Positions 18,086-27,192 of a stretch of 64,000 nt of DNA are shown one piece after another; the stretch's first letter is position 1; the number at the start of each line of letters is the position of its first letter. The stretch is taken from positions 744,001-808,000 of the forward strand of contig JAFDVQ010000006.1 of NCBI GenBank assembly GCA_018268915.1. Reading direction: 5' to 3'. This DNA is from Acidobacteriota bacterium (lineage in GTDB: Bacteria > Acidobacteriota > Terriglobia > Terriglobales > Acidobacteriaceae). The translations under genes were made by a program, and so were the position numbers. The notes under the pieces are model-generated. The model searched no databases. It worked only from the letters and a program-made list of their open reading frames with translations, and had not been told where the DNA came from.

Positions 18086-18146
18086 GGGTCAACCATTTTT
18101 CGCTGCAGTCAGGCGTGCATTCACAAGATGCTGGGAGCAGGCAGAG

Positions 18147-19277
18147 GTGAATAGCGAACCAACTTCTCCGAAACTGGAATTCGGCGCCGCGCACGCAGAT
18201 GACGCCCGCCAGCGGTCTGGCAGCCTTCGATTCTGGATCCTGGCGGCGACTGTCACCGCATTAGCCGTTGTCGGCCTTTATTTCGTTCGACGCACACACT
18301 CCATTCCCACCCGCTTGCCGGTATCGGTCTTTGCCGGGCAACGGATCAGCACACCGCAACTTCGGCTTACGGGGAAGACCCAGGCGGCTACATCCCGGGC
18401 CATCCTTGCACCTCTCCTCTCTGGCCAGCAATTCAGCACTCTTACGGTCGTGCACATGATCCCCAGCGGAAGCCGCGTTAAGAAGGGTGACATCCTGGCG
18501 GAGTTCGACCGGCAGGCTCAGCTGCGCGATTTCGTAGACAAACAGGCGCAGGTTGAGGACCAGAACGGAAAGGTTCTCCAGGCGCAGGCTGCCGAACTGG
18601 CTGCCAAAGCGAAAGACGAGACGGAGCTTGAGCAGGCCGAGACCGCTCTGAGTAACGCTGAGCTCAATATGAGAAAGATCGAGCTTGTGTCGCGCATCGA
18701 TGCGGAAAAATATCAGGAGGATCTAGACGAGGCCAGGGCTACGCTCGCGCAGCTGAAGCAAACCTTTCTACTGAAGCGGAAGGCGGGAGCCGCTTCAATC
18801 CGAATACTGGAGATACAGAGGGACCGCACCCGCGAAACCATGGCCCATGCACAGGCTAATGCGGCGCTCATGCAGGCGCGTTCGCCCATCGAAGGCATCG
18901 TTGTCTACACCACCATCTGGAAAGAAGGGACGATGGGTGAAGTGCAGGAGGGCGACCAGGTGCGGCCCGGCGTCTCTTTCATGCAGGTTGTCGATCCTTC
19001 GGTGATGGAAGTCCATGTCCAGGTGAATCAGGAGGATCTGGCAGGTCTTCGGGTGGGAGAGAAAGCTCGGGTGCATCTAGACGCCTATCCCGACCTGGCA
19101 TTCTCAGGCAGGCTCGAGTCCATTGATCCGCTCGGAAAGAGAGGAGATTTTTCGGCCAAGGTCCATAACTTCTCAGCAACGTTCAGCATTGAAGGCAACG
19201 ACCCTCGGCTGATGCCTGATTTATCTGCTGCGGTCGATGTGGATCGCGCAGGTGCATCGGAAGGGGCGATGCAATGA
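18147..19277 (+). CDS. HlyD/MacA-type periplasmic adaptor, first of three
   Basis: 376 residues from the GTG at 18147 (GGGAG about nine bases upstream). The GTG at 18084 would overlap the predicted -10 box and has no ribosome site. One membrane anchor (about residues 28-46) is followed by a split lipoyl/barrel-sandwich domain (RVKKGDILAEFD and ARSPIEGIVVY), a long Glu/Gln/Ala-rich coiled-coil hairpin between them, and a beta-barrel segment. Membrane fusion proteins of this type connect an inner-membrane transporter to a TolC channel. Its stop overlaps the next start (ATGA, 19274-19277), so the genes are translationally coupled. Confidence 0.87.
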   Translation: MNSEPTSPKLEFGAAHADDARQRSGSLRFWILAATVTALAVVGLYFVRRTHSIPTRLPVSVFAGQRISTPQLRLTGKTQAATSRAILAPLLSGQQFSTLTVVHMIPSGSRVKKGDILAEFDRQAQLRDFVDKQAQVEDQNGKVLQAQAAELAAKAKDETELEQAETALSNAELNMRKIELVSRIDAEKYQEDLDEARATLAQLKQTFLLKRKAGAASIRILEIQRDRTRETMAHAQANAALMQARSPIEGIVVYTTIWKEGTMGEVQEGDQVRPGVSFMQVVDPSVMEVHVQVNQEDLAGLRVGEKARVHLDAYPDLAFSGRLESIDPLGKRGDFSAKVHNFSATFSIEGNDPRLMPDLSAAVDVDRAGASEGAMQ

Positions 19278-20524
19278 TCGACTCTCTACACCGCCTGTTC
19301 AGAGAACATCGCATGTTCGCCGTGGCAGGGATCATCCTGGCCGGCAGCGCCGGCCTGTTTGGCTGGGTTCACTCGGTTAAGAAGGATCCGATCGAGCCGG
19401 TCTTTCAGGTACAACGATCCGAGTTTCTTGATGTGCTGCAATTTCGCGGCGAGCTAAAAGCGGCGCGGACCGTGTCGATCTCTGCTCCATCTGACATTGG
19501 CAACGTGCAGATCGTAAAGCTGGCAGCGGACGGCAGCACAGTGAAGAAGGGAGAAGTAGTCGTTGAATTTGACCCATCGAAGACGAAGGTCGAGTTGGAT
19601 CAGGATCGCTCCATCCTGAAGTCGGCGGACGCACAGATCAACCAGGGACTGGCTGAAGGGAAACTCGCCGAAGAGAAAGATACAACTGCTGTCTTGAAAG
19701 CTCGCCTCGACCTCGAGGCTGCGAAGCTCGATGCAAGCAAAGGCGAGATACTCTCCGAAATTGAGGGAGCCCAGAAGCGCCTCAAGGTGAAGGACGCGGA
19801 GCGGACACTCCAAGAGGCTGAAGATACGCTCAAGTCTGATCGCTCCAAAACGGCAGCGACGGTTGCCGCGTATCGCTCAGCCAGTGCCAAGGCTAAGTTC
19901 GACGCCGAACGAGCAGCTCACTCATTGGAGCGAATGGTAGTCACAGCTCCCGCGGATGGAACCATTCGCCTGGTCCCTATCTGGCACGACGGCGCGGAGA
20001 CCCCTTTCAAATCCGGCGATCGAGCATGGCCCGGATCGGAAATCGCCGAACTTCCCGACGCAACTTCGCTCAAGATTGTAGCGCACGTGGATGAAGCAGA
20101 GCGCGGGCGCCTCACCCTGGCGCAACCAGCCACGGTACAACTCGACGCAATCCCCGACCGGCAATTTACAGGTAAGGTCCAGCGAATAGGAACAATCGCA
20201 AGTACCGATTTCTCTGCTGGATGGCCATTCCCAAGAGCATTCGATCTGCAGGTTGATATCGACCAGAGCGATCCGCGTTTACGAGCGGGAATGAATGTCC
20301 AGGTTACGGTGATTGTGGATCGCGTCCCCAATGCAATCTCCATTCCGACACAGGCATCATTCATGAAATCAGGCCGTACAGTAGCCTACGTCTGGAATGG
20401 AAACGCCTTTTCCGAGCGGGCTATTCAGGTCGACAGGCGCAGCCGGGACCGTTGCCTCATCGCCAGCGGACTGCAGCCTGGTGATCGAGTCGCACTCAAA
20501 GATCCGTCGGTGAAGGACGAATAA
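19274..20524 (+). CDS. HlyD/MacA-type periplasmic adaptor, second of three
   Basis: 416 residues. Membrane anchor near residues 14-34 (FAVAGIILAGSAGLFGW), lipoyl half-motifs TVKKGEVVVEFDPS and VTAPADGTIRLVP, coiled-coil hairpin about residues 95-215, and a membrane-proximal C-terminal domain with PTQASFMKSGRTVAYVW. It overlaps its neighbours by four bases upstream and by one base downstream (TAATG). It has the same domain order as the adaptors on both sides but clearly different sequence, so this is an old duplication rather than a recent one. Confidence 0.87.
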   Translation: MIDSLHRLFREHRMFAVAGIILAGSAGLFGWVHSVKKDPIEPVFQVQRSEFLDVLQFRGELKAARTVSISAPSDIGNVQIVKLAADGSTVKKGEVVVEFDPSKTKVELDQDRSILKSADAQINQGLAEGKLAEEKDTTAVLKARLDLEAAKLDASKGEILSEIEGAQKRLKVKDAERTLQEAEDTLKSDRSKTAATVAAYRSASAKAKFDAERAAHSLERMVVTAPADGTIRLVPIWHDGAETPFKSGDRAWPGSEIAELPDATSLKIVAHVDEAERGRLTLAQPATVQLDAIPDRQFTGKVQRIGTIASTDFSAGWPFPRAFDLQVDIDQSDPRLRAGMNVQVTVIVDRVPNAISIPTQASFMKSGRTVAYVWNGNAFSERAIQVDRRSRDRCLIASGLQPGDRVALKDPSVKDE

Positions 20525-21813
20525 TGCGAAAACGCGCCCGGCTCATTATTGGAATCACTGCTATCGTCCTTGCCGCTGTTGGCGGCCTGATCGCGATGAG
20601 CCGCAATCGCTCTGTTGCCGGTTCCGACTCAATTCCCACCACTGAAGTGACTCGCGGCGACCTGGGCATCGAGGTGCACGCCACAGGGGAACTCAACGCC
20701 ACACAATCCATCATGCTCGCGGCGCCTGCAGTTGGCGGCGATTCCCTCCAGATAACACGCTTGTCCCTCACAGGTGATCAGGTTCACAAAGGCGACGTTG
20801 TCATTGAATTTGATCCCAGCGAACAGCGCTACAAACTCGAACAGAGCCACTCCGAGCTTCTACAGGCAGAGCAGGAAATCGTCAAGGCCAATGCAGACGC
20901 CGAGGTTCTCGCGGCAAAGGACAAAGTTGATCTTCTCAAAGCACGCTACGATGTTCGACGCGCGGAGCTCGAAGTAGGAAAGAATGAACTGAAGAGCAAG
21001 ATAGACGCGCAGAAAAACGAACTCCTTTTACAGGGGGCGAAACGTGCTTTGGCGCAGTTGGAGAAGGACGTCGAATCGCACCATGCGTCTGGCCAGGCAG
21101 CCGTGTTTCTGGCTAAAGAGAAGTACAACAAGGCAAAGCTGGCGATGGACCAGGCTCAGCAGAATCTCGATCACATGAAGGTGACCTCTCCGATGGATGG
21201 CCTCGTATCGGTCCAGAAGAACATGTCGACGGGGATTATGTTCCCGGGCATGTCCCTTGCTGATTTTCACTCCGGTGATCAGGTCCAGCCGGGGACATCC
21301 ATACTTCAGGTTCTGAACCCGGCCAACTTGAATCTCGTGGCGCGAATCCCTGAGGACCAGCACTCAAATGTCCAGCTGGCCGAACCAGTCACAGTGCGCT
21401 TCGACGCGCTTCCTGGCCGCGAGTTCAAAGGCACCGTGAAAATCGTGGGCGGGATGAGTGTAGCCGTGATCTTTGGCGGCCCTTCGATGCGCGGCTCGGA
21501 CGTTACCATGCAGTTGCTGGAGAACGATTCAAGACTGCGTCCAGGACTAACAGCGGAAGTAGTGTTTCATGGGCAACAGCAACACGCGGTTCTCTCAGCG
21601 CCTCGCCAGGCACTCTTCATGAAGGATGGGAAGCGGGTGGTCTTCGTGAAGAAGGGCGGGAGCTACGTGCAGCAGGTCGTAACCGTGAAAGGCGAGAGCG
21701 AGAGCCGGGTCATGATTGAGGGAGTTCCGGAGGGAGCTTCGCTCGCTCTTCTCGACCCAACCATTCCGCAAAAAACTTCAGGCAGCTCCGCAGCCGGAAC
21801 AGGAGCCATCTGA
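20524..21813 (+). CDS. HlyD/MacA-type periplasmic adaptor, third of three
   Basis: 429 residues. Anchor at about residues 6-26 (IIGITAIVLAAVGGLIAM), lipoyl half-motifs QVHKGDVVIEFDPS and VTSPMDGLVSVQ, a long charged coiled-coil hairpin (about 95-215), and a C-terminal beta domain with APRQALFMKDGKRVVFV. The start overlaps the stop of the second adaptor by one base and its own stop overlaps the permease start by one base, so all are made from one message. The QVQPGTSILQVLN stretch is the expected beta-barrel region. Confidence 0.87.
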   Translation: MRKRARLIIGITAIVLAAVGGLIAMSRNRSVAGSDSIPTTEVTRGDLGIEVHATGELNATQSIMLAAPAVGGDSLQITRLSLTGDQVHKGDVVIEFDPSEQRYKLEQSHSELLQAEQEIVKANADAEVLAAKDKVDLLKARYDVRRAELEVGKNELKSKIDAQKNELLLQGAKRALAQLEKDVESHHASGQAAVFLAKEKYNKAKLAMDQAQQNLDHMKVTSPMDGLVSVQKNMSTGIMFPGMSLADFHSGDQVQPGTSILQVLNPANLNLVARIPEDQHSNVQLAEPVTVRFDALPGREFKGTVKIVGGMSVAVIFGGPSMRGSDVTMQLLENDSRLRPGLTAEVVFHGQQQHAVLSAPRQALFMKDGKRVVFVKKGGSYVQQVVTVKGESESRVMIEGVPEGASLALLDPTIPQKTSGSSAAGTGAI

Positions 21814-23105
21814 TGTCCGTGCTCGCGTCTGAGCGTCGTGCGATCTTCGTCTCCGCCACACAGGCCTGGGGGCGGGATGCCGAACTGGGCCTGAACAATC
21901 TGCTGGTACACCGAACGCGATCTTTGCTTACGATGCTGGGAATGATCTTCGGAGTGGCTGCGGTGGTGGCCATGCTTTCCATCGGCGCCGGAGCGCGGCA
22001 GAAGGTGATGGCTCTGATCGAGCAGATGGGTGTCCGGAATCTGATTGTCGAAGCCAAGGAGACACTCGATTGGCAGGCGCACAACAAGATGCGGAAGACC
22101 TCCCCAGGTCTGACACTCTCAGACTTTCGTGTGATCGAGGCCGATCTGACTGGGGTTATCGCGTCGACACCGCGCAAGCGCATTGTGCCGTCGAAGGTGA
22201 TCCCCAAGCCCCAGCAGGAGATACCCACTCTCTACGGTGTCAGACCCTCCTACCAGCAGATTGCTAGGCTTCAGCTTCTCGAGGGATCGTTCTTTAGTGA
22301 TGAGGATGAGAAGACTGGTGCTCCTGTGTGCGTTCTCGGATCTGCTGCGAAATGGAGCATCTTCGGAACCTCGCGTGCGTTAGGCGAATACGTCAAGGTC
22401 AATGAACAATGGTTTCGAGTGATCGGAGTCGTGAACCCTCAGTTGAGCTCCACTGCTCCAGTGGCTGGCGCCCCAGCCGTTGACTCCAACAACATCATCT
22501 ACGTGCCCCTGCAGGCTGCCATGCTGAGAATGGAAGACAGCTATAGCGAGAATCGTGATGAAATCGACGGTATATACGCTGAGCTTGGCGATGAGTCGAA
22601 AATACCGACTGCCGCGCAATTGACGCGAGCCATTCTCGACTCCTCTCATCATGGCGCTGACGACTTCAGTATTGTCGTGCCGGCCGAATTGCTTGCTGAA
22701 CAGAAACGCACCGAACACCTTTTCAACGTGGTCATGGTCGCAATCGCTGCTATATCCCTGCTGGTCGGCGGGATCGGCATCATGAACATCATGCTGGCAA
22801 GCATTCTGGAGCGTACACGCGAGATCGGGCTCAGGCGCGCGGTGGGCGCGCGGCAATCCGACATCGTGCGTCAGTTTGTCGTGGAAGCGACAATGATCTC
22901 TTTTGTAGGCGGAACAATTGGGGTGATGCTTGGGTTTATCATCTCGCGCGCAATCGCATGGTTTGCAGGTTGGTCGACGGTTGTAACCTTCGGCTCGATC
23001 GCGCTTGCATTTCTTGTCTCGCTTTCAGTTGGACTCGTCTTCGGAATTTATCCTGCGACCAAAGCTGCTCGCCTCGATCCAGTAGAGGCGATTCGCTATG
23101 AATGA
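21813..23105 (+). CDS. MacB/LolC-type ABC transporter permease without ATPase domain
   Basis: 430 residues. An N-terminal transmembrane helix (about residues 40-62, LTMLGMIFGVAAVVAMLSIG), a large periplasmic MacB_PCD-like domain (about 65-290), then three C-terminal helices with the FtsX-family signature GGIGIMNIMLASILERTREIG near residue 320. E. coli MacB carries an N-terminal ATPase; here that domain is missing and no ATPase gene lies in the operon, so an ATPase from elsewhere must be used if the system is active. The role is likely export of a toxic or signalling compound, peptide or lipid with the adaptors and TolC. Confidence 0.88.
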   Translation: MSVLASERRAIFVSATQAWGRDAELGLNNLLVHRTRSLLTMLGMIFGVAAVVAMLSIGAGARQKVMALIEQMGVRNLIVEAKETLDWQAHNKMRKTSPGLTLSDFRVIEADLTGVIASTPRKRIVPSKVIPKPQQEIPTLYGVRPSYQQIARLQLLEGSFFSDEDEKTGAPVCVLGSAAKWSIFGTSRALGEYVKVNEQWFRVIGVVNPQLSSTAPVAGAPAVDSNNIIYVPLQAAMLRMEDSYSENRDEIDGIYAELGDESKIPTAAQLTRAILDSSHHGADDFSIVVPAELLAEQKRTEHLFNVVMVAIAAISLLVGGIGIMNIMLASILERTREIGLRRAVGARQSDIVRQFVVEATMISFVGGTIGVMLGFIISRAIAWFAGWSTVVTFGSIALAFLVSLSVGLVFGIYPATKAARLDPVEAIRYE

Positions 23106-23178
23106 TGTAGAACCCTGAGAGCGCTGCAAGGTCCGGTGATGTCCGGCGCATGTGGCAGCGCGGATTTGCGGAGAACGA

Positions 23179-24819
23179 ATGATTGTCAGGTCCCTCGTTT
23201 GGTTGTTGATCGCGTGCTGCGCCGCGATTGCGGCTCGAGCCCAGTCCCCAGAAAGCTACCGCGGCCTGCTCACCGCTCGAGTCCGCTCAGACAAACTTCC
23301 CGCGTCCGACCGCCTCAAGAAGTACGTCGACAATGGCAAACTACGGCTCAGCCTGCGCGACGCGATTCTGCTCACGCTCGAAGCAAATAGCAATATTCAG
23401 ATCGAAGAGACGCAGATCGAAACCAGCAAGTTTAATCTCCTGAGTTCCTTTCAGCCCTTCGACCCTCTCCTGACAAGCAACTTCACAGTTGCGCGATCAT
23501 CTACACCCACCTCATCGCAGTTGCAGGGCGTCGGACAGACGAGCAGTTCCACGCTCAATGTGCTGAACCATAACGCCGCTATCAATTACTCGCAGCTGTT
23601 CTCGACTGGCACCATCGTCTCCGCCGGAATTCTCGGTAGCCGCTCGTCGACGAACAACGGGTTTCTCTTCCTGAATCCGTTCTACAGTACTGGTCTGAAT
23701 CTTCAATTCACCCAGCCACTACTTCGTAACTTCGGACGCTCCGCCAACACGGCGCAGATCCGGATTGCGCGTCGCGGGCTTGCCGAGTCTCGTTCGGTAT
23801 TCGCTGCTGAAGTTAACGACGCCATTCAGCAGGTGATCATTGTGTATTGGAGCGCGGTCCAGTCTCGCGGCGCTCTCGATGTGCAGCAACGAGCTCTGAA
23901 ACTTGCCGAGACTAGCTTTAACCGCAACAAGCGATCGCTCGAACTCGGCGCACTTCCGCCTCTTGACATCAGCCGTTCTGAATCTGAAGTCGCGGCACGT
24001 CGCGTGGAACTCATCCAGGCGCAGCAATTTTCGCAGCAGGCGGAAGAGGCTCTTCGGCTAACGATAGGCGCAGATCAGGATCCGATGCTTAAAGCAATCT
24101 CTATCGAGCTAACTGAGAGCGCGCAGCCAAGTGGCGACTTGGAGAATGTCGATTCAGATCATGTCCTTGCCACGGCTCTGAGTTTGCGGCCAGAAGTTTC
24201 CGCCGCGAAGGATGCTTTAGCAATCGATGAGACAGGGATTCGTTTTGCGCGCAATCAGCTGAAGCCCGACCTGAGCCTGAACGGGCAATATGCCTCTAAC
24301 GGTATAGGCGGCAATCAGTACGACCTTGTGACGGGTCAGTTAACCTCGCAGGGTGGCCTTGGCTCCTCATTCGGTCAGCTTTTTGGTTTCGGATTCCCCA
24401 CCTATCAGGGTTCTCTGACCCTCAACTTTCCTCTCCGCAATCGCGGAGCCCAGTCCCGTCTCGGCAATGCACTTGTGAATCGCACCCGCGATCTCTACAA
24501 CAGCCGCCAGACTGAGGAGGTAATCACGCGGCAGGTGAGAGATGCTGTGAATCAGCTCAATGCGGCTAAGCTGTCTCTTGCTGCGGCAAACACCTCGGTG
24601 GACCTGGCAAAGAAATTCCTTCTCGCCGAACAAAGGAAGGTGGAGATCGGAGATGAAGATGACTTCTTCGTCCTCGATGCTCAGACGCGCCTCGCCGCAG
24701 CGGAAACTTCTCAGCTGACAGCTCAGATTACCTACCAACTGGCCGTCGCCGCGATTCGCCACGCAACGGGCGATCTGCTTACTCCTTATCAAATGCAGAT
24801 TGAGGCAGCATCGAAGTAG
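23179..24819 (+). CDS. TolC-family outer-membrane efflux channel
   Basis: 546 residues from the ATG at 23179 (GCGGAG seven bases upstream); it opens with a signal peptide ending IAARAQS. Two OEP repeats of long Gln/Ala/Leu-rich alpha-helices can be seen, with the first containing LRDAILLTLEANSNIQIEETQ near residue 55 and the second NLSLNGQYASNG-like strands near residue 370. Fold: a trimeric barrel plus periplasmic alpha-tunnel. It is separated from the permease by 73 bases and completes a tripartite export system with the three adaptors. The gene ends tail to tail with the ApbE gene 30 bases away. Confidence 0.88.
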   Translation: MIVRSLVWLLIACCAAIAARAQSPESYRGLLTARVRSDKLPASDRLKKYVDNGKLRLSLRDAILLTLEANSNIQIEETQIETSKFNLLSSFQPFDPLLTSNFTVARSSTPTSSQLQGVGQTSSSTLNVLNHNAAINYSQLFSTGTIVSAGILGSRSSTNNGFLFLNPFYSTGLNLQFTQPLLRNFGRSANTAQIRIARRGLAESRSVFAAEVNDAIQQVIIVYWSAVQSRGALDVQQRALKLAETSFNRNKRSLELGALPPLDISRSESEVAARRVELIQAQQFSQQAEEALRLTIGADQDPMLKAISIELTESAQPSGDLENVDSDHVLATALSLRPEVSAAKDALAIDETGIRFARNQLKPDLSLNGQYASNGIGGNQYDLVTGQLTSQGGLGSSFGQLFGFGFPTYQGSLTLNFPLRNRGAQSRLGNALVNRTRDLYNSRQTEEVITRQVRDAVNQLNAAKLSLAAANTSVDLAKKFLLAEQRKVEIGDEDDFFVLDAQTRLAAAETSQLTAQITYQLAVAAIRHATGDLLTPYQMQIEAASK

Positions 24820-24849
24820 AGGTGCCGATTGACATCTTTAGTGTTGCGA

Positions 24850-25689
24850 CTATGCTCGTACAGGCACGGCACGATTCCCGATTGCTCGCGGGCCTTCTTC
24901 GGTATCAAGAAATGCGAGCCACGAATTGTTCTGAGCAAGAACCTCTGTAAGCTCTTCCTCTTCGAGGACCATGCATGCGGTTGAGAGAGCGTCGGATTCC
25001 GCAGCTGTGTCGGCAAGAATCCACGCGCGCGCTTGACGTAGCGCCGGTTCCCCTGTTCGCGGATCGAGAATGTGCGCGCCTTTAACAGCAAGGCCGGAGC
25101 CGCTCAGCGAAGCGTTCGACAGGTAGATGCGATGCGGCGAGTCATCATCTCCGAGGCCGCACGACCATCCCTGCGCCTCGGGTGGAGGATCTCCCGTAAG
25201 GATGCTGCTGCCGCCAGAGACCAGCAGAAAAGCAGGGCACTCCCATTCACGAAGCAATTCCGCCATGCGATCGAGAGCGAAACCTTTGCCGATGGCACCC
25301 AGATCGAATTCGAGGCGGCCGCTGACGCACAGGACCGAAAGCTCGGCTGGAAACAGCTCCCACTCCGGCAGTGTGGGCTGGCTCTGCAATGCCGCTGGCG
25401 TTGGGCAGAAAGCGCGTCGAGTAGCTGCTTCCATCTGCTTTGCGATCTGGAGGCATGCAAAAGCCGGCTCGCCCACCCGGAGTCTCTCGCCGGGTGCGAG
25501 GCGTGCGAGCTGAGAGACGTCGCTATTAGGACGAAAGCGGCTCAATTGTGATTCAGACTTGTCGAGAAGATCGAAGGAGGCTTGCGCTGCCTGAGCTGCA
25601 TACGTCTTTTCCTGATCAGCGATGCGCACCTCGAAGTGCGTCGCCATCGCGCGGTGATTGAATGGATGAATTTCAGCCATAGGGCTCAC
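24850..25689 (-). CDS. apbE: ApbE-family FAD:protein FMN transferase
   Basis: 279 residues. ApbE proteins attach FMN covalently to Thr/Ser of exported redox proteins. Diagnostic segments: LEFDLGAIGKGFALDR near residue 130, SGSGLAVKGAHILDPRTG near 200, and the metal-binding ESDALSTA near 235. A clear signal peptide or lipobox is absent, which is unusual for an ApbE that works in the periplasm; FNHRAMATHFEV at the start is already the conserved core. Start is either the GTG at 25689, whose GTGA overlaps the stop of the upstream gene, or the ATG at 25680. Last gene of the seven-gene minus-strand operon. I found no clear DxxSGAT flavinylation motif nearby. Confidence 0.86.
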   Translation of the reverse strand: MSPMAEIHPFNHRAMATHFEVRIADQEKTYAAQAAQASFDLLDKSESQLSRFRPNSDVSQLARLAPGERLRVGEPAFACLQIAKQMEAATRRAFCPTPAALQSQPTLPEWELFPAELSVLCVSGRLEFDLGAIGKGFALDRMAELLREWECPAFLLVSGGSSILTGDPPPEAQGWSCGLGDDDSPHRIYLSNASLSGSGLAVKGAHILDPRTGEPALRQARAWILADTAAESDALSTACMVLEEEELTEVLAQNNSWLAFLDTEEGPRAIGNRAVPVRA

Positions 25690-27167
25690 TTAGGTGCCGG
25701 AAGCCACAACAGGATGAGCACACCGGGCCGTTCACCGAAAAAGTCCGGGCGGAAATCCTTGAACTGGGCCTGATACTGTTCGGCGATGTCAGTCGACGTG
25801 ATGTAAAAGTCTGCCTGGTCTGGCTGCCGCCCCGGTTGCCAGAAGCCCACCTGAGAGAAGTGCCGCAGATACCAGGGCAGTGGCCACGGATCAGAAGCAA
25901 TCACGGCAATGCGCGGATTCGAAATGCCGTCTCGCTGTGCGAATTCCGAAATCTCCGTCGGAAGTCCGAGGATGTCGTCCGTCGTGTGAGCGTAAGCGTA
26001 AGGGTTGTTTTCGTCCGCAGGTTGAAGAAAGACTCGCTGCCGAGTGTCATGCGCGATTGAAGTGCCAACAAGGATCGCCAATACGCCGAATGCCGGGATT
26101 GCAATCCGTACAAGTGCGTGTGAAGTTGCAGCTTGCCAAAGGAGGCTGATCGCGCCACCTGCGAACAGCGCGATCGGCAGCCAAAGATTCAGAGCGAGCC
26201 ACGGCGTCTTATAGGGAATGAGGCTGTAGATCGCGGCGATCAGAACAAAGTAGATTGCGAGGAAGCGATAAGCCGAAGGATCGCGCCGTTTCATCACTGC
26301 GAAGAAACCTAAGCATGCAAGCGCGATAAGCACTCCGCCGGAGCGACCACTCACAAGGAGCTGACCGAAGTACCACAACGGCTTTCCGTGCCCCTGTCCG
26401 GCTGCGCGTGACAGAAGATGCGGTGTCGCAGTTAAGAGTGCGGGCAGCGCTCTCCAGTTTTCACCGAACCACGTGTAGAGAAGGGCGCTCAGCGCAAGAA
26501 ACGTTCCGCCGCCCGTGAGAAGAATGCGAGTCCAGACTCGAGCACGCGCTTCGGGGCGGCTCCAAAGCCAGAACACAACCGCTGCGGCCATCAGCGCGAA
26601 GAAGTGAAGAACAGCGGTTTCTTTCGACGCGAGCATCAATGCGGCACATGCTCCGGCTATCGCTGCGTTAACCAGCGAGCGCCTCTCCGCCGCGCGCCAG
26701 CCCGACAAGATGAGCCCGAAGGTCGCCGCGCAGAATAGCGTTTCATGGATGAAGTAGCGATCGTAGTAGACGGAAAGAGGCCCGAAGGCGAAAAGCAGCG
26801 CTGCAACGAAGCACGGCAGAAAGCCAAACATCTCGACTGCTGCGCCGAAAAGGAGAATCGTGACTGTTCCAGCGATCACGGGGCAGAGTCGCAACTCCGA
26901 TTCCGTCAGGTCAGAGAACGACTTTGCACCTTGCATCCGCGCCAAAGGCAGCGCGAGAGCCGACAACGCAGGACCATGGCGATCCTGTGGATCGTACCGA
27001 AAAGGCTCTCCTGCGAGAAGCTGTCCAACAATGTAGCCGTTGATCGCTTCATCGGTGTGCATTGGCCGCTCGCCGAGTTTTGGAAGGCGAACGGCCAGCC
27101 CGAGAAACGCTACAAAGAGGAAGAGGACCCAGCGAAGCCAGAGCGAACGAGCAAACCCGCTCGCCAT
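25686..27167 (-). CDS. GT-C type membrane glycosyltransferase-like protein (TIGR03663/Agl23-like)
   Basis: 493 residues from the ATG at 27167, which leaves 25 bases to the upstream gene. It has about ten to eleven hydrophobic helices and an early HTDEAINGYIVGQLL loop, whose acidic residue corresponds to the catalytic Asp/Glu of the first luminal loop in PMT/GT39-like enzymes. The segment FRYDPQDRHGPAL that follows is typical of the TIGR03663 group (flippase-activity-associated Agl23-like). It may move a sugar from a lipid carrier to an acceptor outside the membrane. Its place among sugar redox genes could be functional or could be simple operon accretion. Confidence 0.74.
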   Translation of the reverse strand: MASGFARSLWLRWVLFLFVAFLGLAVRLPKLGERPMHTDEAINGYIVGQLLAGEPFRYDPQDRHGPALSALALPLARMQGAKSFSDLTESELRLCPVIAGTVTILLFGAAVEMFGFLPCFVAALLFAFGPLSVYYDRYFIHETLFCAATFGLILSGWRAAERRSLVNAAIAGACAALMLASKETAVLHFFALMAAAVVFWLWSRPEARARVWTRILLTGGGTFLALSALLYTWFGENWRALPALLTATPHLLSRAAGQGHGKPLWYFGQLLVSGRSGGVLIALACLGFFAVMKRRDPSAYRFLAIYFVLIAAIYSLIPYKTPWLALNLWLPIALFAGGAISLLWQAATSHALVRIAIPAFGVLAILVGTSIAHDTRQRVFLQPADENNPYAYAHTTDDILGLPTEISEFAQRDGISNPRIAVIASDPWPLPWYLRHFSQVGFWQPGRQPDQADFYITSTDIAEQYQAQFKDFRPDFFGERPGVLILLWLPAPK

Positions 27168-27192
27168 CAGAGCTTCGCCGCCGCGAGAATTA

